Under the pieces are notes generated by a model that was given only the letters and a program-made list of their open reading frames with translations, had not been told where the DNA came from and did no database searches. 64,000 nt of DNA from Flavobacteriaceae bacterium LSUCC0859. GTDB lineage: Bacteria; Bacteroidota; Bacteroidia; Flavobacteriales; Flavobacteriaceae. The stretch spans positions 1 to 64,000 of the forward strand of contig JAKOGP010000004.1 in the NCBI GenBank assembly GCA_022239325.1, written 5' to 3'. Every line of letters begins with the position of its first letter. The first letter of the stretch is position 1. This document shows positions 60,903-64,000 of the stretch, piece by piece. A program made the translations under genes and the position numbers.

Positions 60903-61553
60903 ATGAAAGCAATTCTAGTATTTATTTTTTCTCTGATTTTTCAAATTGGCTATGGCCAATTGTTCGTGAAAAGTGAGCAGGACACCATCACTCAAATTAA
61001 AATAGTAGACGGATATTATATTGAAAATGTATTTACTGCAGAAAAGGGCCATTTTGTATACAGCCGTGGGGGTTTTATTCATGAAGGTTCTCCCAACCAG
61101 ATTCATCTGGAGTTTAACAGTAATTATGAATCTGATAGTTTAAGAACGATAGACTTACCCAATTTAAATTCATTTTCTCCATTGCCTATCCAAACCCAGG
61201 AATTAGATGGCGCTTGGCTCATGGGAGGTAGGGTGCGAGATGGAGAAACCCAACTAAGAGAAACTTCCGGCCCAAGAAAAACTTTAAAATTGTTGTTCAA
61301 TGGGCAATTTCAATGGATTGCTTTTCACACAGAAACCATGCGATTTTTGGGTACTGGAGGCGGTTCTTATACTGCTAGTAAGGGACAATACATAGAAAAT
61401 ATTATGTTTTTCTCAAGAGATAACACTAGGGTGGGAGCCTCCCTATCTTTTGATTTTGAGATTATAGAAGGCGCATGGCACCATAAAGGCCTTAGTAGTA
61501 AAGGCCAGCCTATTCACGAAATATGGGTGAAAAGAACAGAGCTTAAGCGCTAA
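60903..61553 (+). CDS. Secreted protein of unknown function, lipocalin-like C-terminus
   Basis: The 216 residues start with a signal peptide (MKAILVFIFSLIFQIGYGQ). The C-terminal half has LDGAWLMGGRVRDGETQLRE, TLKLLFNGQFQWIAFHTETM and FLGTGGGSYTASKGQYIENI, a strand pattern like small lipocalin/calycin folds known in Bacteroidota secreted proteins. The last residues (HEIWVKRTELKR) are typical. I cannot name the exact family. It converges with the GNAT gene (11-base overlap). Confidence 0.7.
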   Translation: MKAILVFIFSLIFQIGYGQLFVKSEQDTITQIKIVDGYYIENVFTAEKGHFVYSRGGFIHEGSPNQIHLEFNSNYESDSLRTIDLPNLNSFSPLPIQTQELDGAWLMGGRVRDGETQLRETSGPRKTLKLLFNGQFQWIAFHTETMRFLGTGGGSYTASKGQYIENIMFFSRDNTRVGASLSFDFEIIEGAWHHKGLSSKGQPIHEIWVKRTELKR

Positions 61554-61995
61554 TCTCTTTTTTAAAACACAGACTGTTTTTAACTCCCACATAGGGGCCG
61601 TAATTTTCAATAATCAGAAAGCCGTACTTTTTATATAGTGTTATAGCAGATAATTGTCTGGTTCCTGTTTCCAAAATCATTTCTTTATACCCTTCACTTG
61701 CTGCCCATTTTTCCAAGGACTTTAAAACACTAACAGCAATAGATTTTCCCCTGTGATCTGGAAGGGTATACATGCGTTTTATTTCTACTGTAGTGTGGTT
61801 AATTACCTTAAATGCTCCGCATGCTACAGCCTCATTCTCGAGGTAAGCTATCACCATATGGTGGATGTCTTCAGTGCCGTTAAACTGATTGTAAAAAGCG
61901 TGGTCTTCCCCATCTGTAACAGACAAATCTTGATCTAATTTTGAAACTAATTTTAAAAAATCGAGATGTTTTTCCCTGTACTTGACCAGCTTCAT
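61543..61995 (-). CDS. GNAT-family N-acetyltransferase
   Basis: The 150 residues have the acetyl-CoA fold: motif A (KRMYTLPDHRGKSIAVSVLK, about 73-92), a helix (LEKWAASEGYKEMILETGTR) and the C-terminal strand (YKKYGFLIIENYGPY). Its acceptor substrate cannot be predicted. It is a single minus-strand gene, divergent from the second putative regulator. Confidence 0.9.
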   Translation of the reverse strand: MKLVKYREKHLDFLKLVSKLDQDLSVTDGEDHAFYNQFNGTEDIHHMVIAYLENEAVACGAFKVINHTTVEIKRMYTLPDHRGKSIAVSVLKSLEKWAASEGYKEMILETGTRQLSAITLYKKYGFLIIENYGPYVGVKNSLCFKKEISA

Positions 61996-62125
61996 ATTTG
62001 ATTTTTACTTTGTTTTAAGACCTTAAAATTACATCAGAAATTGTATTTTTAACTTTAAGAGCAAAGTTATAGGTTGTATAAACGGTAACTCCTAATCCTT
62101 CCCTCTACTAAACTAAGCATAATTC

Positions 62126-63451
62126 ATGTTATTACCCCTGAGCTTTTTCTTTACTTTTTTTGGAGTGTCACTGCTTTTTTCTCAGCAGATAGACCCCTTA
62201 GATAAAGCTTATATTCTAAATGATTCTCTAGTGATTTTAGGTAGTGATTACATCCTTAAAAGTGACTTAGCTTCTCCTAATGATTTTGGAAGGAGTACCC
62301 CATATAACCCCACCTCTAAAAGTCTTAGAACATTTAGTTTGTTAGACTTTAAGGGCATGCGTTTGCTCATAGACCCTAGTAGCAGCGCCATTCATAAATT
62401 GGAAAGAGACAGTATAATTCAATGGGTTCCAGCAGAAGCTTTTCCCGCCACAGGAGCAGCTTATTTGGTGCGTCAAGACACCTTATTCAAATACGGAGGA
62501 AAGCGCGGCCTCATGAATATAGACTATATGTCATTTCTAAATGAAGAAAGCCTACGCTGGCAAGCTTTTCCCTCTTTCACTAGTGCGTACACTCCTAACG
62601 GAACGTTTAAAAATTGTTATGCAGAAAATGACCAGTTTACGGTTTTTATGAGAGGGGCTAGGGTAAACAGAAGAAACCTCGCAGACGAGTATTTAGATGA
62701 CCATATTGTAGCCTATGATTGGGCAAAAAATGAATGGTTTGAATGGGGGCATACTAGGGTAAATTACAAAGATTTTCACAGCAGTATTTCTATGGGAGAA
62801 AGCTTGTTATTTTACAATGACAAAAGCATGTTTCTCATTAATCCTTTTAAAAACAGCAACTCATTGTATTATAAGGGTTTGGTTCATTTAAATCTCCATA
62901 AGTCTGACCTTTTAGATGCCTTGTATCACGAAAATACCTTTTATGCTTTTTATAAAGAGGAGAATGGTATTCAAGTAAAACCAATCCCAAGAGAACAGTT
63001 TTTGTCTAAAACAGTAGCCATTGACCCCTTTTATGACCCACCTGCTAAAGACACAGATCTCTATTATTATTTAGTAGGATGTATTTTACTTTCTATGGTA
63101 TTGTACCTGCCTGTAAAAAGAAAGTTGTTCAAAGAAAAAATAAAACTGACTCCCCAAGGATTAAAGTATGCTGGGGTTTTACACCCCATTCAAAAAAAAC
63201 AGTATGAGATTCTAAAAGTATTATTAGATGCTCCAACTGTATCCACAGCAGCCATCATGGAACATATAGAAAACCCCAATATATCCTACTCGCAAAACAT
63301 GAAAATAAAAAATCAGCTCATAGAGCAGCTGAATATTATTTTGCAAACTATTTTAAATATTCCCGATGCTTTAATTACAGACATTAAAGACCCAAATGAC
63401 CACAGGGTTACCCTTTACGAACTTAAAAGGGAGTATTTTAAAAAGAGATAA
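62126..63451 (+). CDS. Membrane-anchored putative one-component regulator, paralogue 2
   Basis: The 441 residues are a paralogue of the protein at 12859-14175: signal peptide (LLPLSFFFTFFGVSLLFSQ), a beta-rich propeller-like part with DTLFKYGGKRGLMN and AYDWAKNEWFEWG, one membrane helix (about 313-332, YYLVGCILLSMVLYLP), and a basic cytosolic tail. The tail has QYEILKVLLDAPTVSTAAIM, then SYSQNMKIKNQLIEQLNIIL, in the winged-helix-like position. Length and domain order match almost residue for residue. It stands alone next to GNAT and aminotransferase genes. Name and ligand are unknown. Inferred function: senses an envelope signal and binds DNA. Confidence 0.78.
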   Translation: MLLPLSFFFTFFGVSLLFSQQIDPLDKAYILNDSLVILGSDYILKSDLASPNDFGRSTPYNPTSKSLRTFSLLDFKGMRLLIDPSSSAIHKLERDSIIQWVPAEAFPATGAAYLVRQDTLFKYGGKRGLMNIDYMSFLNEESLRWQAFPSFTSAYTPNGTFKNCYAENDQFTVFMRGARVNRRNLADEYLDDHIVAYDWAKNEWFEWGHTRVNYKDFHSSISMGESLLFYNDKSMFLINPFKNSNSLYYKGLVHLNLHKSDLLDALYHENTFYAFYKEENGIQVKPIPREQFLSKTVAIDPFYDPPAKDTDLYYYLVGCILLSMVLYLPVKRKLFKEKIKLTPQGLKYAGVLHPIQKKQYEILKVLLDAPTVSTAAIMEHIENPNISYSQNMKIKNQLIEQLNIILQTILNIPDALITDIKDPNDHRVTLYELKREYFKKR

Positions 63452-63481
63452 GTTGGTTTATTCCCTAAATATGCAGCTGTA

Positions 63482-64000
63482 TTAAAGCTGCTTTTTCATG
63501 AAATCTTCCCTAAAGACTTGCTCTAAGCTGTTTATGACTCTATTAGCCTGAGCTATGCTTATAACCATTGGAGGTTTTATTTTAATGACGTTGCGGTCTG
63601 GGCCGTCTGTACTCATCAAAACACCCATCTGTTTCATTCTATGAACTACATAGCTTGCTTCTTGTGCTAGTGGGTTGTTTTGTGCATCTAAGAACTCCAT
63701 TCCTAAAAACAAACCATGCCCCCTAACATCTGCAATAATTGGATATTTTTTGGATAGATCTACTAAAGCTGTTTTTAAATACTTTCCAACAGTTGCTGCA
63801 TTTTCTTGTAGTTTTTCCTCTTTGATAATCTCTAGTGTCTTTTGTGCAATGGCACAAGAGACTGGGTTCCCTCCAAAGGTGTTAAAGAACTCCATACCAT
63901 TGGCAAAACTATGAGCTACCTCTTGGGTACAGGCTACCGCCGCAACGGGGTGTCCGTTACCAAGTGGTTTACCTATGCTTACTATGTCGGGTCTCACTCC
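63482..64000 (-). CDS. Class III aminotransferase (C-terminal part, cut by window end)
   Basis: The visible 172+ residues are the C-terminal half of a PLP-dependent class III aminotransferase. The PLP Lys is in IGKPLGNGHPVAA. A stretch of substrate/C-terminal domain (FFNTFGGNPVSCAIAQKTLE; VRGHGLFLGMEF; DRNVIKIKPPMVIS) follows. The reading frame is open to the window end, so the N-terminal part lies outside. The layout resembles AGXT2 or ethanolamine-phosphate phospho-lyase more than 4-aminobutyrate aminotransferase, but that is a guess from the C-terminus alone. Confidence 0.85.
   Translation of the reverse strand, partial: GVRPDIVSIGKPLGNGHPVAAVACTQEVAHSFANGMEFFNTFGGNPVSCAIAQKTLEIIKEEKLQENAATVGKYLKTALVDLSKKYPIIADVRGHGLFLGMEFLDAQNNPLAQEASYVVHRMKQMGVLMSTDGPDRNVIKIKPPMVISIAQANRVINSLEQVFREDFMKKQL

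Overview
The window is a 64 kb stretch of a Bacteroidota chromosome, almost certainly from the family Flavobacteriaceae. The evidence is gliding-motility genes (gldJ, gldB, gldC), a type IX secretion gene (porV), a type IX C-terminal sorting domain, promoters of the Bacteroidota type (TAnnTTTG at -7 with TTG/TTTG 18-19 bp upstream), a flavobacterial FtsZ tail, and AT-leaning DNA with many TTG/GTG starts and weak ribosome binding sites. There are two tRNA genes. I see no rRNA, CRISPR array, insertion sequence or prophage. Nearly all of the DNA is coding.

Layout. 1-7.5 kb: glutamate synthase gltB-gltD with its terminator, then an acyl-CoA dehydrogenase (all minus strand). 7.7-12.2 kb: nhaD, an exbB-exbD-tonB energy module and folC. 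12.3-14.7 kb: tRNA-Val, a stub of a TonB-receptor plug domain, a membrane-anchored putative regulator and a Rieske lipoprotein. 14.8-19.5 kb: a DUF1800 / DUF1501 / lipoprotein export cassette. 19.5-27 kb: murF and gldJ (minus), then porV, cdd, pdhA and pdhC (plus). The porU gene normally found between gldJ and porV is not there. 27.2-37 kb: polyprenyl synthase, an ECF sigma / anti-sigma / outer-membrane trio, dnaG, an unusual response regulator, nadE, gldB-gldC, engB and a hydrolase.

37.1-53 kb is the division and cell-wall (dcw) cluster in one direction: mraZ, rsmH, ftsL, ftsI, murE, mraY, murD, ftsW, murG, murC, ftsQ, ftsA, ftsZ. It is preceded by three GTGGT boxes spaced exactly 10 bp and closed by a terminator after ftsZ. 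Short quasi-tandem repeats sit in the murD-ftsW and ftsA-ftsZ gaps. 53-64 kb is accessory: yqeY, a DUF2490 protein, a diheme cytochrome c, a GH16 glucanase with a tandem-repeat surface lipoprotein, tRNA-Arg followed by a decaying palindromic repeat cluster, a tiny unlisted lipoprotein, a CotH-type lipoprotein, YciI, FKBP, a GNAT enzyme, a second copy of the membrane-anchored putative regulator, and a partial class III aminotransferase cut by the window end.

The most original signals are these. (1) Two unlinked paralogues combine a secreted beta-rich domain, one membrane helix and a cytosolic winged-helix-like tail. This suggests a one-component envelope sensor family that I cannot name. (2) porU is absent from its usual site. 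(3) A NarL-type response regulator has Glu in place of the phospho-accepting Asp. (4) The dcw cluster carries a MraZ-box array and intergenic repeat arrays.
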